Shown: piece after piece, positions 1 through 12,537 of the stretch
Layout of the letters: each line of letters begins with the position of its first letter
How positions within the stretch are numbered: the stretch's first letter is position 1
Assembly (NCBI GenBank): GCA_038503065.1
Contig: JBCAMK010000014.1
Coordinates: 434,001-498,000 of the forward strand
Reading direction: 5' to 3'
DNA: 64,000 bases
Source: Paragyromitra xinjiangensis
Lineage: Eukaryota > Ascomycota > Pezizomycetes > Pezizales > Discinaceae
Position numbers and translations under genes: made by a program
Notes under the pieces: model-generated
What the model saw: only the letters and a program-made list of their open reading frames with translations
Database searches by the model: none
Told to the model about the DNA's origin: nothing

Positions 1-2000
1 TATGTAGTAGAAATCGAGACATAATGTATATTATATACACCCGGATAAAACAGTCTGTTGTACCTCCCTGCACGTGTACTCTCGGGAAGCGACCTTCAAC
101 AAGAAGTTGTTCCCGTTCTGGGTCATGTTGTGTTGGATCATGCCCAAAACCGTGGCTCGCACGAGACCGGCTGGGTTGAGCCGCTTGACGTCAATTTGTG
201 GGGTAAGGCTTGCAGGTTACCCCGGGAAAATGCTTGTCTGCGCCATCCCGGGTACGAATTCAGGCAAGAGCGGGGGAAGTGCACGAAAGTGTTGACTACT
301 CCCGTCCTTGAGACTATTTGCATTAGCAATGATGCGGTTCTCCGAGGACATTATCAACGCGAACAGCGAAGGGATACGAGCAATTGCCAAGAACAGCAGC
401 AATGTTTCCAACGATTGCTTGCAACCTCCAACCTGTCATTTCCGAATAAGGATCAGCTTCGATATCCTGCATAGCACCACCAGCCCGGTAAAACTAAACA
501 GAGAGGATCACCCATCCTAAGCGAGGTGTTGCCCGTGGCCCGACTAACTTTTACCCGAGTTTCAAAATTCCAACCGAACCATGGGTCGTTCGGGCTCACG
601 CCGAAATGTGTACCGAGCTCCGCCTTTGGCATGCATCAACCAGCGGACAGGCTCCAGGCATAAAAAGAGCAGACCGGGAAACCAAAAATACCAACAAGAT
701 AACAATCGAAATGAATAATGATATCCTGGTCATGTGCTTTATGTGCTGTTTCCAATTTCCAGTTACCGTGCACACAGCTTCATGCAAGTTAGTTGCAATC
801 TTTGAGGTTCTTGTTAGTTGGATACAATTTGGATAAATTGAAGATATTCATTGAATTTTATCATCCAAAAGCCCCATCTCAGGGAATAGGGTTCACTCAA
901 CCCTTTGAAGGACTAATGGGCGTCTAAATTTTAGCATGTAGACGCCACAATACGCCTGCTTCCACTCCTTGCTCCCGGTGGCTGCTCCGCATCCTAATAC
1001 TAATAATCGGACTCCAACCGGAGTTTGTGATGTGCATGTTAGAGTTTTCCGGCCTAGGTTTCTAGAGCCCCGGCTCTTTCCCCGTCTCCAAACGAAGATA
1101 GCAAGTAAGCGGCCAGGCCCTTAAGAGGCTCGAATGGTCCCAGGTTAATTGTACCGAGCCAGGCACGAGCGATTTAGTGGGTTAACGTTGGTTTTCGGGT
1201 GGGCTTCTCCGCTTGGAACCCGATATGTCATTCGATTGGAAGGTTAATACTATCATATGGAGCTAAGGATAATTCAACGACTTAAAGCTTGTCGTGTGCT
1301 TAGCCGGGTAGTGTAGAAAGCCTGGTTTAGTTAGGCCTGTAAAGGGGTTGACGAGGCCTACGATGAAGCTAGGCTGTGGTGCCGGGACTGGATCCTTCAG
1401 AAAATAACTTAGGCCGCTAAGTTCGTTGTATAAGGCTAACCACTCTATAGAGGTATGCTTGATGGCCCCAATATCTACTTGTGGGTATTATTTGGTTGTT
1501 TTAGAATACTTTGGAGCTATGGGCCATCATTAAACCCGACGTAAGGAACGGCTGGAGCCTAGTTGGTAGATCAATAGATTAATATTCTTTTTTTAGTTGT
1601 TGATGAATGTAAGTGTCTCTTTGTTTCTGATCATCAAGTGAATGACTGAATATGGTTTCTAGGAGATGTCTGCCTAATGTTAGTTAGGGTTTAGATATAC
1701 CTTGGTAATACGCCGCTGTCTGTCACTTATTCGATTATCTATTGTACATAAGAAGAAAGTTTAGTTGAAAACAGACGATCACAAAAAACATACTCCCAAA
1801 CTAAGGTACACCGACAATAAACGAACGAGCGAATACCACATATCAATCTTTACTCTTAACTTTGATTTCTGGTCAAAGTGACTTCCTTATTTTGGTGAAT
1901 AACTCGATGAAACTAACAATTTAACCTCCAGCTGTCTGACTGTTTATTTCCCTGGTACAGACAGAGTTCTCACTTGCGATCTGCGAAATGACTCTGAAGT
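1..2000. other. Intergenic region, left edge
   Basis: No supportable gene. Short overlapping open frames at 58-836 have no recognisable domain and conflict with one another. An 8-bp perfect inverted repeat lies at 919-946. A perfect CRE-like TGACGTCA occurs at 186-193. A telomere-like TTAGGGTTTAG near 1685 is a single isolated copy. The region downstream of about 1700 probably includes the 3' flank of the minus-strand gene that ends at 2001. Confidence 0.6.
919..946. repeat. Short perfect inverted repeat (hairpin)
   Basis: GGCGTCTA at 919-926 is followed after 12 bases by its exact reverse complement TAGACGCC at 939-946. It lies in gene-free DNA. It could be a relic of a mobile element or chance; nothing around it identifies an element. 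Confidence 0.5.
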
Positions 2001-4626
2001 TTAATATTTTCTCTTCCTCTTCCTCTCCTTTGTTGCTTGTGGCTCGTCGCTTTGGGGGCTTTCCGGACTTGATACGGCCAGGTGCGATTTTTCCGGTTGG
2101 GGTCCGAGATCTTCTAATGCTTCTGAATTCAACACAGTTTGAGTGTGGAGTTCTTGCACCGATCTTGCTGACAGAACTTTTTTGTTCTGGGATTGCTGGG
2201 TTTCAGATATGTGCCCAACTTTAGGAACCGTATGCGCCTCTTTAGAGAGGCAGCCATAACACTCGGTCTTTATTTTGGCGTTTAATCGGCCACAGAATCG
2301 GCAGCACCAGTCTCCCGGCGCTGACCAGCCCTCGTTGGATTGCGTAGGTTGCGCCGAGTAGTGCTTGTTAATTTCTGAAATATCTGCAAAAAAGAAAGTT
2401 GGGATATCATCAGGGTACGATGCCTCTGGATCATCCATTTCGGTGTCATGCTCTGGTGTCCTCTGATGCCTCCTCCCGTTGAACTCCTCGCTTTCAGTGT
2501 GGTTTGGCCTTACCTCACCCTCTCCGTAGGTGTCCATCGGTGATACTTCACCCTCCCGCTTTTCTTCATAGGTTCTGGCTTGTTTGATAGATAGGCCAGG
2601 CAATAGTTCAGTTCCTTGTTCCTGTCTTTTTCTAGTCGAAGGTTTTGTTGAATTTAGATCGCCCGGGCTCATAGGACCCGGGTTAGTTCCCGATTGGGCG
2701 GCTGAAGCTGGTGTATTTTGAACAACTGGTTCAGCTATTTGTGGTGTTGTGCTTCCTGGGTGGGCGTATGGTGTTTCTTTTACGGCTTCCATATCCTCGG
2801 AGGCCTGTTCAGAGGAGTCATCGTCGTATTTATCGTCCCGTGCCAATATATCTCGCTCCGACATTGAATTTTGCGATGCCACGAAATCGCGAAAGTGAAA
2901 TATAGAACGCTCCATACTGCTAAATGAAGTTTGGGTTTCGTCATGGTAACCAACACAGAACCTTCTAAAGACTGGGTCCCTAATAAATGCCTGGTGGGTT
3001 AGATTATCTGGTAATAATACGATGCCAGCCTGAACATCAGACAGATGAGAAGCGTCAAGGGGATTTTCTGATAGTGGTTCTGCAGTTTCCAAAGTATGTT
3101 CTTGTTCACCCAGATTCATAGGGGAGATGGTAGACGGCTGCTCTGGAGGTGGCGTGTCCTTGATAGCTGGTACTGAGGCGAGAGACATAGAAGGATGTAC
3201 TGAGGCTGTGTAGCTAGGAGGGGCATCTGGTTCTGATGGAGCTCCTAATTCTGTTAAGGAACTTCCTTCCGAGTGAGAGCTTGGGCCTGACGGGGTATTT
3301 GACTTCGCCGCAGCGACTTCTGTATCCTTGTTTTCGTCTTCTTCCTCCACAGTCTCTAGCTCAGTGACCGAAGTACTTGATTCTTGGTCTCGAGACATCC
3401 TAAAACTGCGTACCTGAGGTTCAATGCCTTCTAAAATATCTAGTTCGCGAAATGAACGCCTAGGGGATCGCATAGAGAACTGATTCGGAGGTGGGAGCTC
3501 GTCAGAATCTTCAAACATATCCTCATCATATGGTGGAGGTTCATTCTCTGATGAATCTTCAAAGCGAGATGGTGATCTAGGAGGGACCGTCCATCCATGC
3601 TCTAAGCTAAATACTCTTACAGGTTGGGGTCCTCGGAGTGCAGTTGGGTTATATGTGTTACCTCTACGAGGGGATCTGCGGGGAAACCCGCTATTCTCAG
3701 CATGGATCATTGGAGAACTGCTTACGAAAGAGCTACCCGGAGGGTGTTTGTGGGAAGACGATCTGCTCAGAGGTGCACCAAAAGAAGCATCATCCTCACT
3801 TGCCTCCTCTTCGGGGTCCATTTCAGTGACTGTGATAGTCGATTGCGATCTAGGGGATTGCCATGTTCTGGGGCCGTGATTCCTTAGAGTACCTGAGGGC
3901 CTATCAACAATTCCAAGAGCATCACTGGTGACCCCACTATCTGATGATGTGGAGGAGGAGTTCTGAGAGAAACGGTAGCGGAACATAATATATCAGTAAT
4001 AATTGAAACCTGACATAACACTTCGGGAGGACCTTACGGAACTATAGCTTATCCTAGCACTACGGCGTTCCTCAGCATCTTTGCCTTTGCCTTTGCCTCT
4101 AGAATTACCTTCGCTAGGGCCCCCCTCGTCAGGATCTGGCCCTGAAATGTCCTCATCATGTTCAACCGAGTATTCATTGTCATCATCCATTTCTTCAAGA
4201 TCTAGACTTCTTCGGCTACCACGTGAGGACTCTTCGCCGGCATTACTCATTGCGAAAAGAGAGGGCTGGTATAACAAGTTAACCGAAAACTCTTAGGCCG
4301 CGTAATAATGGGATTGCTGGTACTCCTCGGAGGTGACTCACATCTGTGGGCGAGGAAATATACGGTTTATCAGCCTCTCTATCCTTACTACCACCGGCAT
4401 CGTTGGTTTGGTTTAGATCTGAAATATCCTCGATGTGTTGGGAAGAACATTCGTCGACATCATCGAAATCCTTTATGAGCGGGTGGTATAAATTGTCAAT
4501 AAAATTTACTACGGCATTGAAAGAGGTAGTGCAGGGGGGTAGCATAGCGAAGATTTCTCTCGGGAAGACTACCATTGTGTCTGAAGAACAAGCTGATTCT
4601 TCGATGCCTTTGCCTTTATCAACCAT
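2001..4626 (-). CDS. RanBP2-type zinc finger protein, otherwise unknown
   Basis: Three-exon model: 4342-4626, 4038-4265 and 2001-3962, with GT-AG introns of 76 and 75 bp, all phase 0, giving 824 residues. The start at 4626 begins MVDKGKGIEES; the frame stays open upstream but reads as an unlikely hydrophobic, low-complexity leader. Most of the protein is acidic, Ser/Pro-rich and probably disordered. Near the C-terminus a W-x-C-x2-C-x10-C-x2-C element (GDWCCRFCGRLNAKIKTECYGC is split here as GDWCCRFCGR and TECYGC) matches a RanBP2 zinc finger, a fold that binds RNA or ubiquitin in other proteins. The C-terminus ends in a basic Lys/Arg stretch that could be a nuclear localisation signal. I do not recognise the rest; a nuclear role is inference. 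Confidence 0.85.
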
Positions 4627-5717
4627 ATTAACGATAGAAAATAACTTTTTTTCGTTATTGTTACTAGTAAACTCTGATATGAGAAGCAAAATAGCAAAGG
4701 GGTGATATTGGTAGGATGCGAATGTGATGGATATGAATATAGCCAAAAAAAGGGGTAAAAATATGTATGGAGACTGGGAGATGATCGAGAGAGGAAAGGA
4801 GTGGATTGAAGCCAGTGAAGGGGGAGGAGATATAAACAAAAGAACTAGCCCGCATTCAGGGGTGATGAGCTGGCAGTCTCGTGCCCTCGAATATCGTGGC
4901 GTGTTGATAATAGCCGAGTGATCAGTCATGACACATCGCCACTAAAGGGCATGGTCCAATTGCCCGGCGTGAATATCTACTCCATAGGATATGCTTAGTG
5001 GCCCTGCAGTTTATACGAGATACGGTTATCGTTCTCTAAGAGTATCTTAATTTGTTGGTGAGATTTTATTGGGATATTCTTTCTTAGGTTACTGCTGTGG
5101 GTAGGGTTAGGTTAGATTGGAAAAGAAAAGTTCTGCCCATGCGTTGTGTGCTATGTTGCTAAATAAAGATTGAATCGCAACCTTAAAGTATCACTTGGTA
5201 CCATTGGGAAGATAATAACTCTATAAAGATATCAATCTCAGTCTGGGTACTTTTAGGGTGGCTGTGCGACAACAAACCTCAGGTCTGAGTTTCTGCCGGC
5301 TCGTAGTGATATAAGAAAAAAGATAAGATTCTCGGGGGCCGTCCCCAACCCAAGAAAAAAAAGCCGAAAAAGCCAAAAAGGGGTAAAAAAACACCAAGCC
5401 AAGGTATTAGTACTTGAAATCTATGGACGTTGAAAGGAAGTGGACTAAACATTGCGAAAAAAAGGAAAAGAGGTTTCCCGGATACCAATACAAATGTGAA
5501 TGAGAAGTAGTAAAGAGAAAATGAAAATGACGCCTTGGAGAAACACGATAACAATAACTCCTCCTCCACCTGTCTGATATACAGCTCCAAGATATGTGTA
5601 GTGCTGGGAGTTTTTGTGTGATGCTCAATTTGATATAGGAATACTGTATTTAGTGCGGTTCTTAGCAGCAAGGATCTAATTTGTCGATGCTCACTGAGCT
5701 AAAACTTCTGCAAGGTT
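4627..5717. other. Intergenic, promoter side of the zinc finger gene
   Basis: Lies between the start of the minus-strand zinc finger gene and the stop of the next minus-strand gene. Two low-complexity open frames (4279-4929 upstream part, 5279-5671) are pyrimidine or A-rich sequence read through and have no domain. A TATA-like ATATAAAC occurs near 4830 on the plus strand. Nothing else recognised. Confidence 0.5.
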
Positions 5718-6353
5718 CTAGTCAGAATCATCGTGAATGATCAATCCGTTGCCCTCTTTGGGTTCCACCTGCGGCGATGGCTCTCTTTCCTTGTCCTTCT
5801 TGTCATTGCCTTTCGGTACGTTCGGATTTGCTTTCGAAGTGATATCAGAGTTTCCGCTCGCGGCGGTTTTCGGATCTCCATTCTGCTCCTTTACCCCATC
5901 TTTCATCTCAACATCGGCTTCCTTCCCACCCTTCCCCTTCTTCTCCTTCTTCTTCATTCTCCTCCTCCGGTTCTTCTCCGTTTTCTCGTCATCCTTCTTC
6001 TTCAGCTCCTCTGTCTTCTCCATAAACTCCTTCTCATCCTTCTCTTTCTTCACCTCCTCGTTCATCAACCGTAGCCTCTCATACTCCCGCCTTCGTGCCG
6101 CCTTGTAAACGTGGAATTCACCGGAGCCCGCACCGGCAGATGAACCCTGAACGTTCGCGACAATTTCTGGCGGTGGTGGAAGCGTCTTGGGTTTGGGGCC
6201 TCGCGGGAGCGTGATTTCGCGGTCAGGTTTGGCGAATAGGGAGCTGACTGAGGCGGCTTGCGAGGAGACGGGAGAAAGGGCGCGGCGCTTGGTAGGCCGC
6301 TTGGAGCGCCGGTCGTGTGAGGTGGGAATGGATTCAGGGATTGGTTCGGACAT
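5718..6353 (-). CDS. PRKRIP1-like (DUF1168) protein
   Basis: Single-exon gene of 211 residues; the ATG at 6353 is the first in frame. Residues about 71-95 carry the DUF1168 signature: a SSAGAGSGEF segment followed directly by HVYKAARRREYER, as in PRKR-interacting protein 1. The remainder is a long Lys/Glu-rich helix (about 85-145) and a charged, disordered tail. In animals and fungi this family is found in the catalytic spliceosome, where the long helix bridges U2 snRNP and other components; nuclear splicing function is inferred from the family. The N-terminus contains basic RRSKRPTKRR, a probable nuclear localisation signal. Confidence 0.88.
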   Translation of the reverse strand: MSEPIPESIPTSHDRRSKRPTKRRALSPVSSQAASVSSLFAKPDREITLPRGPKPKTLPPPPEIVANVQGSSAGAGSGEFHVYKAARRREYERLRLMNEEVKKEKDEKEFMEKTEELKKKDDEKTEKNRRRRMKKKEKKGKGGKEADVEMKDGVKEQNGDPKTAASGNSDITSKANPNVPKGNDKKDKEREPSPQVEPKEGNGLIIHDDSD

Positions 6354-7828
6354 CTGTGGGGAGGCTGGAAGTGATGATGTGGTGCTGTGGTGAAGCTGGG
6401 AGGGAAACGAAACGAAACCTGAGGAATTGAAAAGTCGAGGCGACGTGACGGAGGTGCTTGGCGTATGAAGGTTACCCGGCCTTTACGTACCTGGCAGAAG
6501 TAGATGTAGAAATGATTTGAGATACGCGTTTTTGAGGAATCACCTAACATCACAGTAGGAAGCTAATTCTAATTCTTTTCAGTCTCTCTTGTTCGCTTTT
6601 ATGTCAATACCCACTCGGAGGGTAGTGAAAATTTTCACGTTGTGGCAATCTGGTTGTAGGGTCCAGCACCTTTGCTGCCAGGTGCTAATTGAAGAGGGGA
6701 TAAGTTTGAGGTAAGCCAGTGGTTTTTTTTTCCCCTTCGCGAGCAAGTAGGCGAGATGTCCTAACCCGGCGTTGCGTGCCTGAAAATCTCTCCAATCTGG
6801 GGTTTAGAATAATTTCTGGGGTTGGTGATACACCTGACGTTGCGAGCGATCTCAGCTTTCATCCCGAAGCACATGTACCTTATACACCCAAAAACTACTC
6901 GGGTCAAGCATATGGAGGTGACCCGCAGAACGGGAAATTCCGATGTTCCATCTCCACACCCATGACCCGAGTATTTCCGCACCCCATTTTGGAGGTGAAT
7001 GTGATCGGTATTATTATTTGTGGCCTAGGGATAGTTTTGTCTTCGTGATGACAACTATGTGCGAGACCTCCAAGATTGATGAGAGAAGCTTCTCTCAATA
7101 TATATAAAAATCCGGTCTAGCCTCAACGAGGCGGATATTTACTAGAGCATTTGTTTTTCCCAACATACTCTAATGAAGCCGGAAAACAAGCCGGAGGGAG
7201 AGGACTTAACCGTACAATAAAAAAAGGGCTAAGGTTCTAATATTTATAATATTTTAGTCACTAAGCCGTTTACGTATAGAGTAGCTTAGGGTGAAGCGGA
7301 AGATGAAAATTCTTTCTATTAGAGAATTACTTTTTGCCCAGCCCTATGCGCCACGTGAGACTGGCCGCGCAAAGATGGCGTTATAGCTTGATGGATAAGT
7401 TTTTCAATTCAACCTTCCACCAAGTTTATCGGGTCTTCATAGAATAGCCGCATATATTTAAATGCAGTTAAATCTGCCAACACTAATCCTTTCAATCGAC
7501 AAATCAAATGGCTCCCATTCACACTATGGGTTCCGGATTTTTTCGGGTTCCCCTGAAAAAAATCTCCCATTCTTTCTAAGCCGCAACACCATTCCCTTCC
7601 CGCTTAGTCATCCATTGCCCCCACTAACATCCCTCGGGGCCTTTTCCCCCAACCCACGTCAACCCACTTACCAATCTCAACGGCAAAGAAAAATAAGGGA
7701 AATCTCCTTCCTCCATAGTCGCCACAGTACCTACTTTATCGACGCGTCCCCTCAGATAATTGTTGCTGGGGAGTAACGAAAGAGAAGGAAAAAGGAAAAA
7801 GGAAAACGCAAAACTGTCAGACTCGTAA
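6354..7828. other. Divergent intergenic region
   Basis: Shared upstream region of the PRKRIP1-like gene (-) and the UBE2O-like gene (+). It contains a 7-bp hairpin (AGCACCT at 6665-6671, AGGTGCT at 6680-6686). A purine-rich GGAAAAA run at about 7785-7815 sits just before the UBE2O-like start. Open frames at 6719-7048 and 7462-7776 show no domain or plausible splicing context. Confidence 0.5.
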
Positions 7829-10800
7829 ATGTCACCTCCTGACTCCGAGGAACAACCAGGCGCAAACTCACTCACGAGGCCGCGTCAAAATGCTTCGAAA
7901 AGATCTTGGTCAGAGGTGCCGCCGAAGGTTCCGGAGGGGGAAGTGTGGAATACTGTATGTACCAGCTGGCTGCTTGGGTTTTTTAGAGGGAATAAGGAGT
8001 TGTGGGTTTGACTTGCAGACTGACAGTGAGGTCTAGTTATTCTTGGAAGATACCTGTGAGCTGAAAAGTTCACCGGGGAGTATTGGTGTAGTTGCTGTGA
8101 GTTCCAAGCGTCCCAAGCATAGAGGGAAATGAAATTAGGCCGGTGAGCTTAGCTAACTATGATGGGTTATAGAAAACATGGCACGACATCGATGACCAAG
8201 ACAATTGGGAAGAAATCGACGACTGTGTCCCAGGGAAATACGCAACCAACGCTGAAGTTCTAGAGTTTAGGTCAACTGGCCAGGTTTGTCTCCCACCCTA
8301 GCTTTCTGCTCATACCATACTGCTATAGGAACGAATCAGTCTAACACTACATTATCTAGCCACCACGTCACTACCTCCTCCTTACACCTTCATCTCCTGC
8401 TCACCCTCCTATGCTCCTTCACGAATCTGAACTAACGCTCCTCGACCGTGCTCTTGCCTTTGGCGACGTCGTTAAACGATCCCTAACCTCCACACTCTCT
8501 GGTACGGTAATCTCCGTGTCCACTTCCGTTGGCCTCCGTCACTCCTTCATCGACCCCTCAGAGCCCCCCGAGAACAGCGGTCACGTTGCAAATGTACCCG
8601 AAGAAGAACTTGTTCTTGCAAACGATTGGAATGAGGGTGACTTCGTTATCTATAAGAACTGCTGGATGGGTGTAGTGGATGAGGTATTCGATGATGTTGC
8701 GGTACGGCTAGAAAATGGGAGTGTAGTTGTTGTTGAGAATCCATTTGGGTTGGAGATCCCGATCCTTAGCGAGGAAGAGGAGGCAGCAGTGCAAAGCGTT
8801 AGCTCGCCGATGAATGGTACTGGTGGAGTGGAGGCAAGAACGGATCTAAAGTCAACTGGCCTGGTGGGAAAGAAATTGCCAAGGCCGAAGACCGTACAAG
8901 CGCCAAGCCACCTCTCACCAGGCCAAACCGTGACAACCACCAAAGCAAATTTACGGAGGGGGCGTTGGTTGTATGGTGCATATAATGCTAGCATCTCACC
9001 CACGGGGGTTGTCGTGAGTGTTAACACCGTCAAAATCGTCGTGAATTGGCTATGTCAGAATATGATGGTATCAGGGCGATTCGTTCCTGTTGAAAAACCA
9101 GATGTGTCTATCGAAGGCGACTCGGAGATCTCGCGGCTGAGAAAGTTTCGGAAATCTACTGGCGGTTTTGTTGGTATCGATGGTGAACCCCACGCCGGCA
9201 TCAATGGCACCGGTGGAGGCGGAGAACTGCAAGTTGGCGATAGAGTTCGCTTCCGGGATCTTGAAAGTGCTGTGGTCAAATACCAAGGTGGTGTCAGGAA
9301 GATCCCGAGAAGTGAGACTATGGGTTTTGAGGTCAACACCTTTGTTGTGGTGGAGACAAAGACTCGCGTTAGAGTATTATGGCAAGATATGACAGAGACC
9401 ATTGAAGAAGCTCGAGGCTTAGTACCGTATCTTAATGTTGACGAACACGAGGTCTGGCCAGGGGAGATGGTTGTGATTAAATCAGAGCCTGAGGACGATA
9501 AGATTAAGCCAGCTGAAGTGGAGACCGGTAATATGGGAAGGCAACAGTTTGAGGGAGCTTGGCAGTTTTTTAATGCGACGCTTTCGAGTGCGGAGAATGC
9601 TATGCCTGCACCAGAGTTCATAAAACCTGCTAAAGTGGGTGTAATACAGGCTGCAAACCCAGCGGAGCGAGTCGCGAAGGTTATGTGGTTTGCGGAGCCG
9701 AAGGTGGAGGTTGCTGGGAATATCATGATCCCCGGCTCAAAAACTGGGCCGCTTGGAGAAGCAGTGGAGGATGTATCTTTCTACGAAATTGTCGCACACC
9801 AAGCTTTGGGCGTGAGAAGAGGTGATTTCGTACTTGTTGCACCAGAACGGATCACTGCCGAGGAACCGGTTAGAGATGTTACGCCTTGTAGTGATGCGAA
9901 TAATGTAGATCACATATCTACCCAGCAGCAACAGCAAGCAGTAACTGATGGGAGCCAATGGCAACAAATGGCAGAGGGACTAAGAGGGATGGTCGATGAT
10001 GGGCTGTTGGCGAATTTGAGTGCGGCGTTGGGAAATAGCACACACCCGCAGCTCCAGGCCGTCAGTAGAATGCTTAATCAACTGCCGCTGATAAATGGAT
10101 CACAGCAATCGTCTAGCCCCTCTGGACCACAGGATCCACAACCGGTAGGCGAGGACGCGTATCTAGATCAACCACTGGACTGGGTTGGTGAGATTGTGGA
10201 TCTGGGGCTGGATGGATTGATAACTGTCAGGCTTGGGGCGTTGGATGAGCCAGTTGATGTCAAGGTTCCGATCGAGCGGCTACATATTATTTTCAACGAC
10301 GATATGGAGTTCGATGACCTTAGCGATGAGGATGATGAAGATGCAGAGTATGATAGTGAAGAAAGTGGATCTGAGGACCTCGATTTTGACGAGGACGATG
10401 ATAGCATAGCTGTGGGATGGGCAGATGATGATATGGTCATTGAAGAGCGTGTCTATTACCAAGGCGGGGAACGACTAGCTAATGATGGTGGCGAGGAAGC
10501 CTGGTCAACGGATGAAGAAATGGATGACATGGATCTAGAGGGCGGTAATGATAGTCCACCACCACTAGTCAGCCTAGATAACACTGATGAAGACACCGAG
10601 ATGTCAAACAGTGGGAAGCTAGGGCCAGAGAAAGAGGAACTGAGGGGAGAGCCAAAGGAGAGCGAGAATAAAGTTATGCAACCTCCTCCAATTCCGGAGA
10701 ACATGCCCGCCCCAGAAGCATTTGCCATCCCCACCTCCTCAAACCAGCCGCCTCGCTTCGCAATCCTTGATGGCGATGTCCCAACCGACCATGCCTTTAG

Positions 10801-11870
10801 CAGCCAACCTGCCACTCCGCTTGACCCCGCCTTCCTTCGCCGTATCAACAAAGAACACAAAATACTGTCAACATCTCTTCCTGATGGCATCCTTGTACGC
10901 TCATGGGAAAGTCGGATGGATCTACTAAGGGTACTAATCATTGGCCCCCTCAACACACCATACGAACTCGCACCGTTCGTATTTGATTTCCATTTTTCGA
11001 GAACGTTCCCGCAGACCCCACCACTAGCATATTTTCATAGCTGGACCGGAGGCATCGGAAGAGTCAATCCAAATCTATATGAGGATGGAAAAATATGTTT
11101 AAGTTTGCTGGGGACATGGCATGCGGAAAGGAGAAATGAGGGATGGAGCGCCGGAGGAAGTTCAGTGTTGCAGGTGTTGGTTAGTTTAATGGGGCTGGTG
11201 CTGGTTAGAGAGCCGTATTACAGTAAGCCGCCTTGTTTGGGTTTGTCTCTTTTTTTCTCCTACGGAATGAAGTATAGGAAGCTGCAATATAATGACCTGA
11301 GTGCATTTGGCTTGAGTACGGATCACATGAAAGTGCGATCACGTTGGTGGGGAAATACTCAAGCTACCTTATTTCACTATATCTGAACCATCGCAGCTAC
11401 CTTTTCATCCCTAGATTACTCGTTATCCTAACACCTAAAAGTAATCGATTACTAATATCGCTTCCCGTACCACAGATGAAGCTGGCTTCGGGGTCTACGT
11501 CGGGGCTAAAGAAGCGGCCCTCAACTCCATTCTCTATTCCGAAAAAGCCTATATACTCGCTCGCGGTTTCGTCAAACGTGTTCTACAGCGACCAATACAA
11601 GGGTTTGAGGAGGAGATCAGATGGCTATATTCGCCTGGCCAAGAGGGAGGCCCCGAGTTGTTAAAGGAGGTTGTAAAAAGGGCTGAAGAGGTTGTCAAAA
11701 GGAGCTCGGCTCCGCGGGGAGGAGAGACCGAGGCGGAAGTGGGAAGTGAGGGTGTGGGGAGAGTTAGTGCTGGCGCGATGGTATTGTTGAAAAGGCATCT
11801 AGATGTGCTGCGGGGAATGCTAAACGGGATGGAGAAGCACGCTGAGGAGCAAGGACTCGCCTTGGCCTGA
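7829..11870 (+). CDS. UBE2O-type E2/E3 hybrid ubiquitin-conjugating enzyme
   Basis: Five exons: 7829-7954, 8037-8096, 8173-8283, 8360-11222 and 11476-11870; introns of 82, 76, 76 and 253 bp, 1184 residues. The small 5' exons join in frame to give SSPGSIGVVA then KTWHDIDDQDNWEE, the first beta-barrel (CR1) seen in UBE2O proteins. Further repeated barrel-like segments (GDRVRFRDL, VGEIVDLGLDGL) follow, then an acidic tract (about residues 750-850). The UBC domain is C-terminal: FSRTFPQTPP, the active-site GKICLSLLGTW (Cys about 1012) and, across the last intron, EPYYNEAGFGVY. UBE2O enzymes act as combined E2/E3 and ubiquitinate orphan ribosomal and other unassembled proteins. The last 100 residues are helical. 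The ATG at 8411 is internal and not the start. Confidence 0.93.
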
Positions 11871-12537
11871 GGTGCGGTCTGTGTGAGTTGGCAGACGGTA
11901 GGAGGGAGGACAGTACAAGGTGTTATTAAAGCAGGCTTAGTATTTATTTTTCCTAATCTTTTTTCCATTAATGTAGGGAATAGAACGGGGATCCGGGAGG
12001 GAGCTTGTCGTTTGTATTAGTCGCGTTTCCTTTTATGGCGTTTTTGGCCCACTTTGCGTTTTTGGCGGGATGATCAGGTGTCGCTGGCTCGGGAGGCTGT
12101 AAGCTTGGGCTGTATGAATGAACGAAATGAGGAGCTACTACGAATAATCATGAATGGCAAAGAAGAGAGTGAATATATAAATTCTCAGGAAAGGTAGAGT
12201 TTGTTATATGGATTATATTAAATATTTCTTACTGGGGGATGCCTCAGATGGTCCGCATATTGTTACCATTGAACAGTAGAATGAGGTGTTGCATGTGAGA
12301 GAGCAAGAGATTATGACAATTGCAAGCTGCATAATAGACGAAATTATTAAATTATTTTGTCTGCATATCTAGCAAGCAGGACTAACGCTGATACAATTTT
12401 CTGGACTCAAAACACTAATTCAGGCGCTGTACTCTTTCACAGCCATCTAACGATTCACCTAGGCTTAACTTGATTCGTTTTTACAACCACACTTCCCATA
12501 AGGCATGTAACCAGGTGGCGACATGGCCTAAACCCTT
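11871..12537. other. Convergent intergenic region
   Basis: 3' flanks of the UBE2O-like gene (+) and the Smr-domain gene (-). AT-rich around 12170-12370. No gene or repeat recognised. Confidence 0.6.

Noticed and set aside
1675..1700. Telomere-like repeat (TTAGGGTTTAG) and similar CCCTAACCC near 25627
   Set aside because: Single short matches without tandem extension; expected by chance in this base composition.
5279..5671. 130-residue open frame on the minus strand
   Set aside because: Low-complexity Phe/Leu/Ser-rich translation of pyrimidine-rich DNA just downstream of the PRKRIP1-like gene; no domain or start context.
8411..8413. ATG at 8411 as the start of the UBE2O-like protein
   Set aside because: Three upstream exons join in frame through good GT-AG introns with TCTAAC/GCTAAC branch points and restore the first conserved barrel (GVVAKTWHDIDD), so this ATG is internal.
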